A stretch of 64,000 bases of DNA from Pilimelia anulata (GTDB taxonomy: Bacteria; Actinomycetota; Actinomycetes; Mycobacteriales; Micromonosporaceae), in NCBI RefSeq assembly GCF_014647895.1, contig NZ_BMQB01000010.1:134057-198056 (forward strand), written 5' to 3'. The position numbers and the translations under genes are program-made. The notes under the pieces were generated by a model. The model made no database searches, was not told the DNA's origin, and saw only the letters and a program-made list of their open reading frames with translations. Every line of letters starts with the position of its first letter. Position 1 is the first letter of the stretch. Shown here one piece after another: positions 42,199 to 50,393 of this stretch.

Positions 42199-42675
42199 TC
42201 AGTCCAGCCCCAGCTCGCGGCGCAGCTTCGCCACGTGGCCGGTCGCCTTGACGTTGTACTGCGCCTGCTGGATCAGCCCCTGCTCGTCGATGACGAACGT
42301 CGACCGGATCACCCCGGTGACCGTCTTGCCGTACAGCTTCTTCTCGCCGTACGCGCCGTACGCGGTCAGCACGGCCTTGTCCGGGTCCGAGACCAGCGGG
42401 AAGGTCAGCGCGTCCCGGTCGCGGAACTTCGCCAGCGCCGGCGGCTCGTCCGGCGAGATGCCGACGACCTCGTACCCGGCGCCGCGGAGCGAGGCCAGCG
42501 AGTCCCGGAAGTCGCACGCCTGGGTCGTGCAGCCGGGGGTCATCGCCGCCGGGTACGCGTACAGGACGACCCGCTTGCCGCGCAGGTCGGCCAGGGCGAG
42601 CTTCGCCCCGGAGTCGGTGGTCAGGGTGAAGTCCGGCGCGGTGTCGCCCGGGCTGAGGCGTACGTTCTCGGTCAT
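42199..42675 (-). CDS. bcp: Thioredoxin-dependent peroxiredoxin (BCP/PrxQ)
   Basis: A 158-residue PrxQ-type peroxidase that reduces hydrogen and organic peroxides. The peroxidatic and resolving cysteines are five residues apart in TPGCTTQACDFRD, the PrxQ arrangement. APDFTLTTDSG, VGISPDEPPALAKFRD and RSTFVIDEQG are typical. A TAAGGT box ends 7 nt before the ATG with no ribosome binding site, so the mRNA is probably leaderless. It lies between the tRNA and the ECF transporter operon, transcribed away from the latter. Confidence 0.94.
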   Translation of the reverse strand: MTENVRLSPGDTAPDFTLTTDSGAKLALADLRGKRVVLYAYPAAMTPGCTTQACDFRDSLASLRGAGYEVVGISPDEPPALAKFRDRDALTFPLVSDPDKAVLTAYGAYGEKKLYGKTVTGVIRSTFVIDEQGLIQQAQYNVKATGHVAKLRRELGLD

Positions 42676-42682
42676 GAATCGC

Positions 42683-42688
42683 ACCTTA
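42683..42688 (-). promoter_or_regulatory. -10 box TAAGGT, leaderless bcp
   Basis: On the minus strand TAAGGT ends 7 nt upstream of the bcp ATG. No Shine-Dalgarno sequence is present. Confidence 0.45.
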
Positions 42689-42802
42689 CCGGCCCGGTCG
42701 CCGCGGGGCGTTGGCAGCGGCGCGGGGCGGCCGTAGGGTGACCGGTACCGACCGCGGCGGCGACCCGGCCGCGGGCGGCTCCCCGACCACCCGGAGGCGC
42801 CC

Positions 42803-43504
42803 ATGCGCACCCTGGCCCTGCACCTGGGCAACGGCATCATCGACGGACCGACCTCGCTCGCCTTCCTCGCCCTCGCCGCGGCCGCCGTCGCGCTGTGCGT
42901 GCGCCGGGCCCGGCGCGACCTGGACGACCGGCTCGTCCCGCTGGCCGGGCTGGTCGCCGCGTTCGTCTTCGCCGTCCAGATGCTGAACTTCCCGGTGCTG
43001 CCCGGCGTCAGCGGCCACCTGCTCGGCGGGGCGCTGGCCGCCGCGCTGGTCGGCCCCTGGGTCGGCGCGCTGTGCGTGACGGTCGTCCTGGTGGTGCAGG
43101 CGCTGGTCTTCGCCGACGGCGGGGTCACCGCGATCGGCCTGAACGTGACGAACATGGCCCTGCTGCACACCGCGGTCGCGTACCTGGTCATCCGGCTCGC
43201 CCTGCGGCTGCTCCCGCGCACGGCCGGCGGCCTGGCCGCCGCGGCCGGCGCCGGCGCGGTCGTCGCCACCGTGGTCGCGTCCCAGGGCTTCGTGCTCCAG
43301 TACGCCCTCGGCGGCGTCGGCCCGCTCCCGGCCGGCGGCCTCGCCGCGGTCGCCGGGACGATGGCCGGGGTGCACCTGCTCATCGGCGTCGGCGAGGGCG
43401 TGATCACCGCGGTCACCGTCGCCGCGGTCGCCCGCAGCCGCCCGGACCTGGTGCACGCCCTGCGCGGCCGGCCGCTGCCCGAGCCGGCGGGGGCGGCCGC
43501 GTGA
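42803..43504 (+). CDS. cbiM: Cobalt/nickel ECF transporter substrate-binding component CbiM-like
   Basis: CbiM/NikM is the membrane S-component that binds Co2+ or Ni2+. The 233-residue protein has six or seven helices and the family's early histidine region (LHLGNGIIDGPTSLAF), then FVFAVQMLNFPVLPGVSGHLLGGALAA, the highly conserved metal-site block, and GLNVTNMALLHT. GGAGG precedes the ATG. First gene of a four-gene unit with overlapping N and Q genes. Which metal cannot be decided from the sequence, and no cobalamin riboswitch is seen upstream. Confidence 0.9.
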   Translation: MRTLALHLGNGIIDGPTSLAFLALAAAAVALCVRRARRDLDDRLVPLAGLVAAFVFAVQMLNFPVLPGVSGHLLGGALAAALVGPWVGALCVTVVLVVQALVFADGGVTAIGLNVTNMALLHTAVAYLVIRLALRLLPRTAGGLAAAAGAGAVVATVVASQGFVLQYALGGVGPLPAGGLAAVAGTMAGVHLLIGVGEGVITAVTVAAVARSRPDLVHALRGRPLPEPAGAAA

Positions 43505-43827
43505 AGCGCGTGCTGCTGCTCGGCGGGCTCGCCGTCGCGCTGGTCCTGGCCGGGTTCGTCAGCAACTTCGCCTCGGCCGCCCCGGACGGCCTGGACAACA
43601 CCCTGCACGCCGGCTGCACCCTGGACGACGCCGGGGAGGTCACCGGCGGCGCCTGCATGGCCCGGGCCGCCCGCCCGCACGAGGTCGGCGGGCCGCTCGC
43701 CGACTACGCGGTCGAGGGCGTGCACCCCTGGCTCGGTACCGCGGTCGCCGGCATCGGCGGGGTCCTGCTCACCTTCGCCGTCGGCGGCGGCCTGTTCTGG
43801 CTCGTCCGGCGGCCCGCCCGCCGGTGA
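43501..43827 (+). CDS. cbiN: CbiN-like PDGLE-domain subunit
   Basis: A 108-residue protein with two membrane helices and the PDGLD sequence near residue 29 that defines the PDGLE/CbiN-like subunit needed with CbiM for metal uptake. Two cysteines (AGCTLDD, GACMAR) lie in the extracytoplasmic loop. The GTG start overlaps the cbiM stop, and cbiQ overlaps its own stop, so the three are translationally coupled. Confidence 0.85.
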   Translation: MKRVLLLGGLAVALVLAGFVSNFASAAPDGLDNTLHAGCTLDDAGEVTGGACMARAARPHEVGGPLADYAVEGVHPWLGTAVAGIGGVLLTFAVGGGLFWLVRRPARR

Positions 43828-44567
43828 CCGGCCTGTACCTGCCGCGGGCGAGCCCGGTCCACCGGCTCGCCCCGCAGGTCAAGGTCGTGGCCGCGGTCGC
43901 GTTCACCGTCGCGGTCGTGGCCACCCCGCGCGGCACCCTCTGGCCGTACGCCGGGCACGCCGCGCTGGTCGCCGCGGTCGCGGCGGTGGCCCGGGTGCCG
44001 GCGGGCTGGCTGCTGCGGCGGTCGCTGATCGAGCTGCCGTTCGTGCTGTTCGCCGTCCTCCTGCCGTTCGTCGCGGCCGGGCCGCGGGTCACCGTCGCCG
44101 GGGTGCCGCTGGCCGTCGACGGCCTGTACGGCGGGGCGGCCATCCTCGCCGAGGGCACGCTCGGCGTCCTCGCCGCGCTGCTGCTCGCCGCCAGCACCAC
44201 CCCGGCGGACCTGATCGTGGGGCTGGACCGGCTGCGCTGCCCGCCCGTGCTGACCCAGATCGCGGCGTTCATGCTGCGGTACCTCGGCGTGCTCCGCGAC
44301 GAGGCCCGGCGGATGCGGATCGCCCGGCTCAGCCGCGGCGACGACCCGCGGCTGCTGTGGCAGGCGCGCGGCTTCGCCCGCGGGGTGGGGGCCCTGTTCG
44401 TCCGGGCGTACAGCCGGGGCGAGCGGGTGCACCTGGCGATGCTCGCCCGCGGGTACGCCGGCCGGCCGCCGGACGCCGACCGGACCCGGCCGCCGGCCCG
44501 GCAGTGGCCGCTGGCCCTGCTCCCGGCGGCCCTGGCCGCGGCCGCGGTCCTCTGGGCGATCCACTAG
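43824..44567 (+). CDS. cbiQ: ECF transporter transmembrane component CbiQ
   Basis: CbiQ is the T-component coupling the ATPase to the S-component. The 247-residue protein has about five helices and both cytoplasmic coupling motifs containing Ala-Arg-Gly-like sequences (MLRYLGVLRDEARRMRIARLSRG and SRGERVHLAMLARGY). The N-terminus HRLAPQVKVVAAV is typical. The GTG overlaps the cbiN stop. The ATPase gene follows after a G/C-rich repeat spacer. Confidence 0.9.
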   Translation: MTGLYLPRASPVHRLAPQVKVVAAVAFTVAVVATPRGTLWPYAGHAALVAAVAAVARVPAGWLLRRSLIELPFVLFAVLLPFVAAGPRVTVAGVPLAVDGLYGGAAILAEGTLGVLAALLLAASTTPADLIVGLDRLRCPPVLTQIAAFMLRYLGVLRDEARRMRIARLSRGDDPRLLWQARGFARGVGALFVRAYSRGERVHLAMLARGYAGRPPDADRTRPPARQWPLALLPAALAAAAVLWAIH

Positions 44568-44599
44568 CCCGGCGGCCCGGCGGCCCGGCGGCCCGGCGG
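44568..44599 (+). repeat. Four tandem CCCGGCGG octamers between cbiQ and cbiO
   Basis: CCCGGCGG is repeated four times exactly (44568-44575, 44576-44583, 44584-44591, 44592-44599), starting one base after the cbiQ stop. A short perfect tandem repeat of this kind can change copy number by slippage. Confidence 0.9.
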
Positions 44600-44680
44600 G
44601 CGGCGGTGGGTGGCCCGGGTGGTGGGGTGGCGCGGGTCGGCGGGGTGGGATGGGCGATGATCGCGGGGGAGGTGGCGCGG

Positions 44681-45430
44681 GTGCGGGCGGTCGAGGTGAG
44701 CGGGCTCCGGTACCGGTACCCCGGCGGCGCCGAGGCGCTGCGCGGCGTCGACCTGGCCCTGGACCCCGGCGAGCGGGTCGCCGTGCTCGGCCCGAACGGC
44801 GCCGGCAAGACCACGCTGGTCCTGCACCTCAACGGCATCCTGCACGGCGGGGGCGGCACCGTCCGGATCGGCGACCTCGCCGTCACCCCGGACCGCGCGG
44901 TGCTGCGCGAGGTGCGCCGCCGGGTCGGCCTCGTCTTCCAGGACCCCGACGACCAGCTCTTCCTGTCCACCGTCGCCGAGGACGTCGCGTTCGGCCCGGC
45001 CAACCTCGGCCTGCGCGGCGCCGAACTGGCCGACCGGGTGGCCGCGGCCCTGGCCGCGGTCGGCATGGCCGAGCACCGGGACCGGTCCCCGGACCAGCTC
45101 TCGCCGGGCCAGCGCCGCCGGGTCGCGGTGGCGACGGTCCTGGCGATGCGGCCGGACGTCCTGGTGCTGGACGAGCCGTCGGCGAACCTCGACCCGGCCG
45201 CCCGGCGCGAGCTGGCCGACATCCTGGCCGGGCTGCCGGTGACGCTGCTGCTGGTCACCCACGACCTGCCGTACGCCCACCAGCTCTGCCCGCGCGCGGT
45301 CGTCCTCGACGCCGGCCGGGTCGCGGCCGACGGGCCGACCGGGGAGCTGCTCGCCGACGCCGACCTGCTGGCCGCGCACCGACTCGAACTGCCGTACGGC
45401 TTCCGGCCCCCCGGCCCGGCGGGGCGGTAG
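44681..45430 (+). CDS. cbiO: ECF transporter ATPase CbiO
   Basis: The 249-residue ATPase of the cobalt/nickel transporter. Walker A LGPNGAGKTT, Q-loop VFQDPDDQLF (the DPDDQ form typical of ECF ATPases), signature LSPGQRRRVAVA, Walker B VLVLDEPSANLDP and H-loop VTHDL are all intact. GTG 44681 is chosen because GGGGGAGG lies 8 nt upstream and VEVSGLRYRYPGG matches family starts; ATG 44657 is the alternative. Last gene of the operon. Confidence 0.92.
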   Translation: MRAVEVSGLRYRYPGGAEALRGVDLALDPGERVAVLGPNGAGKTTLVLHLNGILHGGGGTVRIGDLAVTPDRAVLREVRRRVGLVFQDPDDQLFLSTVAEDVAFGPANLGLRGAELADRVAAALAAVGMAEHRDRSPDQLSPGQRRRVAVATVLAMRPDVLVLDEPSANLDPAARRELADILAGLPVTLLLVTHDLPYAHQLCPRAVVLDAGRVAADGPTGELLADADLLAAHRLELPYGFRPPGPAGR

Positions 45431-45520
45431 CGGGCGAGCGCCGCAGGCGCGACCGGGAGCATGGGGTGAGGTACGCAATCGGAGGGTTGAGGTGCTTCGG
45501 CTCCTGTCGGTGGGCGCGCG

Positions 45521-45898
45521 TCAGGCGCGGGCGGTGTCGATCACGCAGAAGCGGTTGCCGTCCGGGTCGGCCAGGACCACGAAGTCGGGGTCCGGCGGGT
45601 AGCTGTCCCAGTCCACCCGGTGCGCGCCGAGGGCGACCAGGCGGGCCACCTCGGCGGCCTGGTCCGCGGCGTCGCCGGCGTACAGGTCGAGGTGGACCCG
45701 CGGGTGCTCCTGCACCGGCGTCCGGCTCACCATGAGCGCCAGCCCGGGCCCGGCCGCGCCGCCCGCGGGTACGAGCACCGCGAAGTCGTCGCCGGCCACG
45801 TCGCCGTCGCGCGGGACGTAGCCGAGCGCGGCGGTCCAGAACGCGGCCGCCCGACCGAGGTCCGCGACGCCGAGCACCGTCGTACCGATCCGCAGCAT
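45521..45898 (-). CDS. VOC/glyoxalase-like domain protein
   Basis: A 125-residue vicinal oxygen chelate fold protein with GTTVLGVADLGRAAAFWTAALGY at the start, VHLDLYAGDAADQAAEVARL in the middle and VVLADPDGNRFCVID at the end. It belongs to the same short glyoxalase-like group as the gene at 10.7 kb but is not a close copy. Substrate unknown. Divergent from the gene at 45976. Confidence 0.78.
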   Translation of the reverse strand: MLRIGTTVLGVADLGRAAAFWTAALGYVPRDGDVAGDDFAVLVPAGGAAGPGLALMVSRTPVQEHPRVHLDLYAGDAADQAAEVARLVALGAHRVDWDSYPPDPDFVVLADPDGNRFCVIDTARA

Positions 45899-45975
45899 GT
45901 CCCGATCCTGCCAGACCCCACCGACACCCGCCCCCGATCGCCCGAGCGGTCCGGCGGGCCTGGCAGGCTGGGGGG

Positions 45976-46323
45976 ATGCGGGAACTGCTGGTGGTCGACG
46001 CCGCGAACACGATCGGCTCCGTCCCCGACGGCTGGTGGCGGGACCGGGCCGGCGCCGTCACCCGGCTGCGCGACGCGCTCGCCCCGCTCGCCACCGACGA
46101 CCTCGGGGTGGTCCTGGTGGTCGAGGGCGCGGCCCGCGGCGTACCGGGCACCGACGACGTGCGGGTGGTCGCCGCGCCGGGCTCCGGCGACGACGCGATC
46201 GTGGCCGTGGTCGCCGGGGCGGACGTGCCGTGCGCGGTGGTCACCGCCGACCGCGAGCTGCGCCGCCGCGTCACGGAACTGGGCGCCACCGTCCGCGGCC
46301 CGCGCACGCTGCCCCGCTGGTGA
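45976..46323 (+). CDS. NYN/PIN-like domain protein
   Basis: A 115-residue protein that looks like a minimal NYN/PIN-type nuclease fold: first acidic residue in LLVVDAANTIGS, GSGDDAIVAVV in the middle and VVTADRELRRRVTELGA near the end. These acidic positions match the metal-binding Asp residues of YacP/PIN nucleases. The similarity is to motif layout, so RNase activity is only suggested. It is a single gene between oppositely oriented neighbours. Confidence 0.65.
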   Translation: MRELLVVDAANTIGSVPDGWWRDRAGAVTRLRDALAPLATDDLGVVLVVEGAARGVPGTDDVRVVAAPGSGDDAIVAVVAGADVPCAVVTADRELRRRVTELGATVRGPRTLPRW

Positions 46324-46388
46324 ACCCAGCGACATCCCGATCAGGACGGTCACCCTCGCGTCGGAGGATCTCCGCGCCCGCCGCGCCG

Positions 46389-47666
46389 TCAGCCGGCAGC
46401 GGCCGGGTCGGCGGCTGAAGCAGGTACCGCCGGGGCGCGCGGTACCGCCGCGATGGCCGTCCGCAGCCGCAGCGCACCCGCCACCGCGAGCCCCAGCCCG
46501 ATCGCCGTCACCGCCGCGACCGTCACCCGCGCCGTCAGCCCCGAGCACGCCGCCGGCGGCACCGCCCGGGCGAACACCGCCGCGTTCGCCACCCCGGGGA
46601 ACAGCCCCAGGCACGCCCCGGACAGCGCCAGCGCGAAGTCCGCCGCCGGCCGCCGCGCCAGCGCGTACCCCGCGGCGGCGAGCGCGCCCAGCGCGGTCAG
46701 GATCGGCCACACCTGGGCCCGGGCCAGCGCGGCCAGCAACTCGCCGACCGTACCGGCGCCGGCGTCCCACTCGCGGGCCAGCGCGTACCAGAGGGCGATC
46801 CCGCCGCCGGCCGCCGCGAGCGCCGCCAGCCCGGCGCCGGCCGCCCGCCCGTACCAGCGGCGGGCGCCGCTCGTGCCCGGCGCGCCGACCAGGCCGAGCA
46901 GCGCGACCAGGCCGACCCCGACGAGCGTCAGCAGCCACCAGTTCGGGGCGCTCGGCGGCGTCTCGGGGGTGGTCGTACCGGTGACTGCCGCCACCGCCCC
47001 GTCCGCGGTCAGCGGCACCGACCAGGCCCGCGGCGGGCCGGTGCGCGCGGCGTCCGCCGGCCAGGCCGCGCGGGCGTCGTGCCAGCGGGCGACGGGCCGG
47101 GTGCCGATGCGCCGCCACTGCGGGGCGGCGCTCGCGTCGGCGTCCGGCGGGATCGGGGCGCCGACGAGGGTGCGGTTGCGGTACGTGCTCGGGGACCGGC
47201 TGTTCTCGTACGTGCCGTCGGGCCGCACCTGTAGGTACGGCTCGCCGGCGTCGCCGCGCACCTCGACGGTCGCGCCGCCGGAGTTGGTGAGCTGGAGCCG
47301 GGCGCCGGCCTCGATCGGGATCACCGTGACGCCCGGCAGCGCCGGGCTGACCGCGAGCACCCGGACCCGCTGGTCGGAGCCGCCGGGCGCCTCGTCGGAG
47401 TGAGCGAGCGCCGGTACCGGCACGGTCAGCGCCCCGGCCACCGCCGCCGCCCCGACCACCGCCACCATGCGCCCGGCACGGACCATGCGCCCGGCACGGA
47501 CCATGCACCCGGCACGGACCGTGCGCCCGGCACGGACCGCGGGCCCGGCGCCGACCATGCGCCCGACACCGGCCGGGCGGGGCGGCGCCGGTGCGGGCGC
47601 CGCCCCGGCGGGCGGGTGGTCGTGCCCCGGCCGGGTCGGCGCGGCGCCGCCCGGCCCGGGCCTCAC
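46389..47666 (-). CDS. Membrane protein of the envelope redox operon, with repeat-encoded N-terminus
   Basis: A 425-residue protein. The first 70 residues are Pro/Ala-rich and then basic, with six-residue VRAGRM-type repeats encoded by an 18-bp tandem repeat. A hydrophobic helix ending in VPALAHSDEAP follows, so the next part (LQLTNSGGATVEVRG, PTYENSRSPSTYRNRTL-like) is outside the membrane. The C-terminal 190 residues have about four helices. GTG 47666 overlaps the dsbA-like stop as GTGA; a shorter form starting at a repeat-encoded GTG or ATG is possible. Function unknown; context is extracytoplasmic thiol/copper handling. Confidence 0.7.
   Translation of the reverse strand: MRPGPGGAAPTRPGHDHPPAGAAPAPAPPRPAGVGRMVGAGPAVRAGRTVRAGCMVRAGRMVRAGRMVAVVGAAAVAGALTVPVPALAHSDEAPGGSDQRVRVLAVSPALPGVTVIPIEAGARLQLTNSGGATVEVRGDAGEPYLQVRPDGTYENSRSPSTYRNRTLVGAPIPPDADASAAPQWRRIGTRPVARWHDARAAWPADAARTGPPRAWSVPLTADGAVAAVTGTTTPETPPSAPNWWLLTLVGVGLVALLGLVGAPGTSGARRWYGRAAGAGLAALAAAGGGIALWYALAREWDAGAGTVGELLAALARAQVWPILTALGALAAAGYALARRPAADFALALSGACLGLFPGVANAAVFARAVPPAACSGLTARVTVAAVTAIGLGLAVAGALRLRTAIAAVPRAPAVPASAADPAAAG
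47464..47571. repeat. 18-bp tandem repeat (about six units)
   Basis: ACCATGCGCCCGGCACGG is repeated from 47464 with units at 47464, 47482, 47500 and 47518 nearly identical and two degenerate units after them. On the minus strand it encodes VRAGRM-like hexapeptides in the N-terminus of the membrane protein, in frame. Confidence 0.9.
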
Positions 47667-48364
47667 TGCGCGGCCGTGACCGCGGCGGTGATCTTCGCCG
47701 GGTCGTTGTCCACCTTGGTGCCGTTGACCAGGACCGTCGGCGTGCCGGTCACGCCGCGCTCCGAGGCGCCGTCGGTGACGTGGCTCGCCCAGCCCCGGTA
47801 CGTGCGCTCGTCCACGCAGGACGCGAAGTCGTCGCCCAGGCCGACGCCCTTGCCGATCTCGATGATCGTCTCGTTCGGCAGGCCGGGGGTGTTCTCGCCC
47901 GGCTGGCGGGCGAACAGGGCCCGGTTGAACTCGGGGAACTTGCCCCCGTCCGCGGCGCAGGCGGCGGCCGCCGAGGCGCGGGTCGAGAACTCGGTGCCGT
48001 TGCTGAGCCGGTCCAGGAACGCGACCGGGTGGACGATCAGCGTGGCCTTGTTCTGCTGCACCAGCCCGTCCAGCGTCGGGCCGACGCTGTCCTCGAACTG
48101 CTTGCACACGGGGCACAGGTAGTCCAGGTACAGGTCGACCTTCGCCTTGCCGGTGCCCTGCGCGAGCCCGGTGTCGTCGCCGGCGGCGGTGCCCTTGGGG
48201 ATGCGCACCTCGCCGGACTCGTGGCTGGCGTAGATGCCGTACCCGATGATGCCGGCCACGAGCAGCACGGCCACCGCGATCAGCGAGGCCCAGAACGTCC
48301 GTTGTCTGCGTCGCTCCGCCGCCAGGGTGGCGGCCATGGCCTTGTTCGCGGGTCGCTTGCTCAT
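47663..48364 (-). CDS. Membrane-anchored DsbA-like thioredoxin protein
   Basis: A 233-residue protein: cytoplasmic basic N-terminus, one membrane helix (about residues 25-46), then an extracytoplasmic DsbA-type thioredoxin domain with the redox motif CPVC (in DYLCPVCKQFED) and the cis-Pro in GVTGTPTVLVNG. Such proteins form or isomerise disulfides in exported proteins and are usually reoxidised by VKOR or MauE/DsbB-like partners. The ATG overlaps the stop of the MauE-like gene (ATGA), supporting that pairing. Confidence 0.9.
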   Translation of the reverse strand: MSKRPANKAMAATLAAERRRQRTFWASLIAVAVLLVAGIIGYGIYASHESGEVRIPKGTAAGDDTGLAQGTGKAKVDLYLDYLCPVCKQFEDSVGPTLDGLVQQNKATLIVHPVAFLDRLSNGTEFSTRASAAAACAADGGKFPEFNRALFARQPGENTPGLPNETIIEIGKGVGLGDDFASCVDERTYRGWASHVTDGASERGVTGTPTVLVNGTKVDNDPAKITAAVTAAQ

Positions 48365-48903
48365 CGAATCTCCTGTCGGGTCGGCAGTTGTGGATCATCG
48401 CGGAGCCAGTTGTCCACCGCCAGCCAGCCGCGCGGCCACGTCAGGAGGAATCCCGCGAGGAGCACGAAGCCGAGGTCGCGCAGGAGGTCGAGCAGGTACG
48501 TCGGCGACTCGCCGGCACCCAGCTCCCCGCCGCCGCCGAAGCAGCCGCAGTCGATGGACAGGCCCCTGGCCCACGCCTGCACGATGCCGGCGATGAAGGC
48601 GCCGAGCAGACCGATCGACAGCCCGCCGGCCAGCCGGACGGCGAGCCCGGCGAGCAGCAGCGCGCCGAGCGCCAGCTCGACGAACGGCAGCACGGCGCCG
48701 ACGATCTTCGCCGCGTCGTACGACATGATCTTGTACGCGTTGACCACGCGGCCGGAGTGCGCGAGGTCGCCGACCTTCGCGCCGCCGGCGACCAGCCAGA
48801 CGGCGGCGAGGCCGAGCCGGACCGCGACGGTCAGCCAGGGTTGCGCTGTCGTCCAGCGCGATCGATGGGTGGGCACACCGGTGGGTCGTTCGGGCGCGGT
48901 CAT
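48361..48903 (-). CDS. MauE/DoxX-like membrane protein
   Basis: A 180-residue protein with four membrane helices (from VAVRLGLAAVWLVAGGAKV onward) and the CGCFGGG motif in a loop, typical of MauE-type proteins thought to shuttle electrons for disulfide formation. It starts 23 nt after the sigma factor gene and overlaps the dsbA-like gene by 4 nt. A functional DsbA/MauE redox pair is inferred. Confidence 0.85.
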   Translation of the reverse strand: MTAPERPTGVPTHRSRWTTAQPWLTVAVRLGLAAVWLVAGGAKVGDLAHSGRVVNAYKIMSYDAAKIVGAVLPFVELALGALLLAGLAVRLAGGLSIGLLGAFIAGIVQAWARGLSIDCGCFGGGGELGAGESPTYLLDLLRDLGFVLLAGFLLTWPRGWLAVDNWLRDDPQLPTRQEIR

Positions 48904-48926
48904 TGGTTCCCCGGAGTGAGTGTGAA

Positions 48927-49631
48927 TCAGCTCGCGATGGCGTCGGCGTGGGCGGCGACCAGGTCCATCCGGGCCCGGGCCACCCGCGACCGGATCGTAC
49001 CCACCGGTACGTCCTCCACGGCCGCGGCCTCGGCGTACGAGAGGCCGAGGAGCTGGGTCAGCGCGAACGCGCTGCGCCGGTCCTCGGGCAGTCGGCGCAG
49101 CAGGTCGGCGGCGCTGTGCCCGGCGGCCGGGTCCGGCACCGGCACGCTCGTGGCGGCCGCGCCGACGAGCCGGTCGAACAGCCGCCGCCGGCGGATCACC
49201 GTGCGCAGGTGGTCGGCGCAGGTGCGCCGGGCGATGCCGAGCAGCCAGGTCCGGGCGGTGGACCGCCCGGCGAAGTCGGGCAGCGCGCGGAACGCCCGCA
49301 GGTACGTCTCCTGGGTCAGGTCGTCGGCCGCGCCCGGGTCGATCAGCGCCGCGACGAACCGCCACACCTCGGCCTGGGTGGCCCGGACGAACGCCGCCTG
49401 CGCCACCGGGTCGCCGTCGCGCGCGGTCAGCGCCCACTCGGTCGCCGGGTCGAGCGCGCCGGGCTCCGGCTCGGGCGCGGCGCCGGCGGCCTGCTCGCGC
49501 AGCCGCAGCGCGGCGCCGCCGGAGCCGGGCCGGCGGGCGGCGGGCACGCCGACGGCGGCCACCCCGTCGCCGGACTCGGCCAGGGGGCCGGCGGGGGAGG
49601 GGCCAGCGGTGGGCCGACGCCAGGGGACCAT
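48927..49631 (-). CDS. ECF RNA polymerase sigma factor
   Basis: A 234-residue ECF sigma factor. Region 2 covers FVRATQAEVWRFVAALIDPGAADDLTQETYLRAFRAL and RTWLLGIARRTCADHLR; region 4 covers LLRRLPEDRRSAFALTQLLGLSYAEAAAVEDVPVGTIRSRVARAR. The first 65 residues before region 2 are low complexity. A TACCCT box ends 8 nt before the ATG. It heads the MauE/DsbA/membrane protein operon. The divergent gene encodes a zinc-finger membrane protein resembling an anti-sigma factor, so the two likely regulate each other. Confidence 0.92.
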   Translation of the reverse strand: MVPWRRPTAGPSPAGPLAESGDGVAAVGVPAARRPGSGGAALRLREQAAGAAPEPEPGALDPATEWALTARDGDPVAQAAFVRATQAEVWRFVAALIDPGAADDLTQETYLRAFRALPDFAGRSTARTWLLGIARRTCADHLRTVIRRRRLFDRLVGAAATSVPVPDPAAGHSAADLLRRLPEDRRSAFALTQLLGLSYAEAAAVEDVPVGTIRSRVARARMDLVAAHADAIAS

Positions 49632-49681
49632 GGCTGTCGAGGGTACGCGGCCGGGCCGGGTTTGGAAGCCCCCGGTACCGC

Positions 49682-49712
49682 GGGAACTTTTCGCCGGGCG
49701 GCGACGACTACC
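49682..49712 (+). promoter_or_regulatory. Possible ECF-type promoter of the anti-sigma-like gene
   Basis: GGGAACTTTT (49682-49691) resembles the AAC-containing -35 of ECF promoters, and CGACGACTA (from 49702) could serve as -10. It would let the divergently encoded sigma factor drive its partner. This is a motif match only. Confidence 0.4.
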
Positions 49713-49717
49713 CACCC

Positions 49718-50344
49718 ATGAGCTGTGGACGTATCCGGGAGGGCCTGTCGGCCCGCCTCGACGGCGCGCCCGACGGGCAGCCCACGGGCGCGCTCGACGC
49801 GCACCTCGCCGCCTGCCCCGGCTGCGCCGCATGGCTGGTCGAGGCGCAGCGGGTCACCCGTCTGGTCCGGTTGCAGTCGACGGCCGTACCGGACCTGACC
49901 GCACCCGTGCTGGCCGCCGTGGCGGCCGACGCGGCCGCCCGGTCGGTCAGCCCGCTGCCCGGCTGGCGGCAGATCCTCCGGCTGGCCGTCGCGGTGGCCG
50001 CGTTCGGGCAGCTCGTGGTGGCCCTGCCGGCGCTGGTCGCCGGCGCGAACGTCACCGGCGACCTGCACACCAGTCGGGAGATGGCCTCGTTCGACGTGGC
50101 GCTGGCCGTCGGCTTCGCGCTGGCCGCCTGGCGCCCGCAGCGGGTGCGCGCCGTCCTGCCCGTCGCCCTGGTCCTGGCCGTCTGCCTCGCGGCGACGAGC
50201 CTGGTCGACGTGGTCCGCTCGGCGGCGGTGCCGTGGCACGAGGTCGGGCACGTCGTCACGGTGGTCCAGGCCCTGCTGCTGTGGGCGCTGGGCCGCGCCG
50301 ATCGCGCCCCGGCCGGGGCGGCGCGGCGCGCCGTGACCGTGTAA
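49718..50344 (+). CDS. Zinc-finger (zf-HC2) anti-sigma-like membrane protein
   Basis: A 208-residue protein. The first 45 residues carry the zf-HC2 zinc motif (MSCGRIREGLSARLDG then HLAACPGCAAWL, i.e. HxxxCxxC) found in ZAS anti-sigma factors. Four predicted membrane helices follow. Divergent from an ECF sigma gene by 86 nt, so it probably binds that sigma factor and releases it on a redox or metal signal. 49 nt upstream of the CopC-CopD gene, and probably co-transcribed. Confidence 0.85.
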   Translation: MSCGRIREGLSARLDGAPDGQPTGALDAHLAACPGCAAWLVEAQRVTRLVRLQSTAVPDLTAPVLAAVAADAAARSVSPLPGWRQILRLAVAVAAFGQLVVALPALVAGANVTGDLHTSREMASFDVALAVGFALAAWRPQRVRAVLPVALVLAVCLAATSLVDVVRSAAVPWHEVGHVVTVVQALLLWALGRADRAPAGAARRAVTV

Positions 50345-50393
50345 AGGGCGCCGCGCTGCTTGCGCCGGCGCGCCGATCGGAGAGCATGACGGA

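Noticed and set aside
42676..42802. Cobalamin riboswitch upstream of cbiM
   Set aside because: No B12-box-like sequence or long structured leader fits into the 127 nt between the divergent starts.
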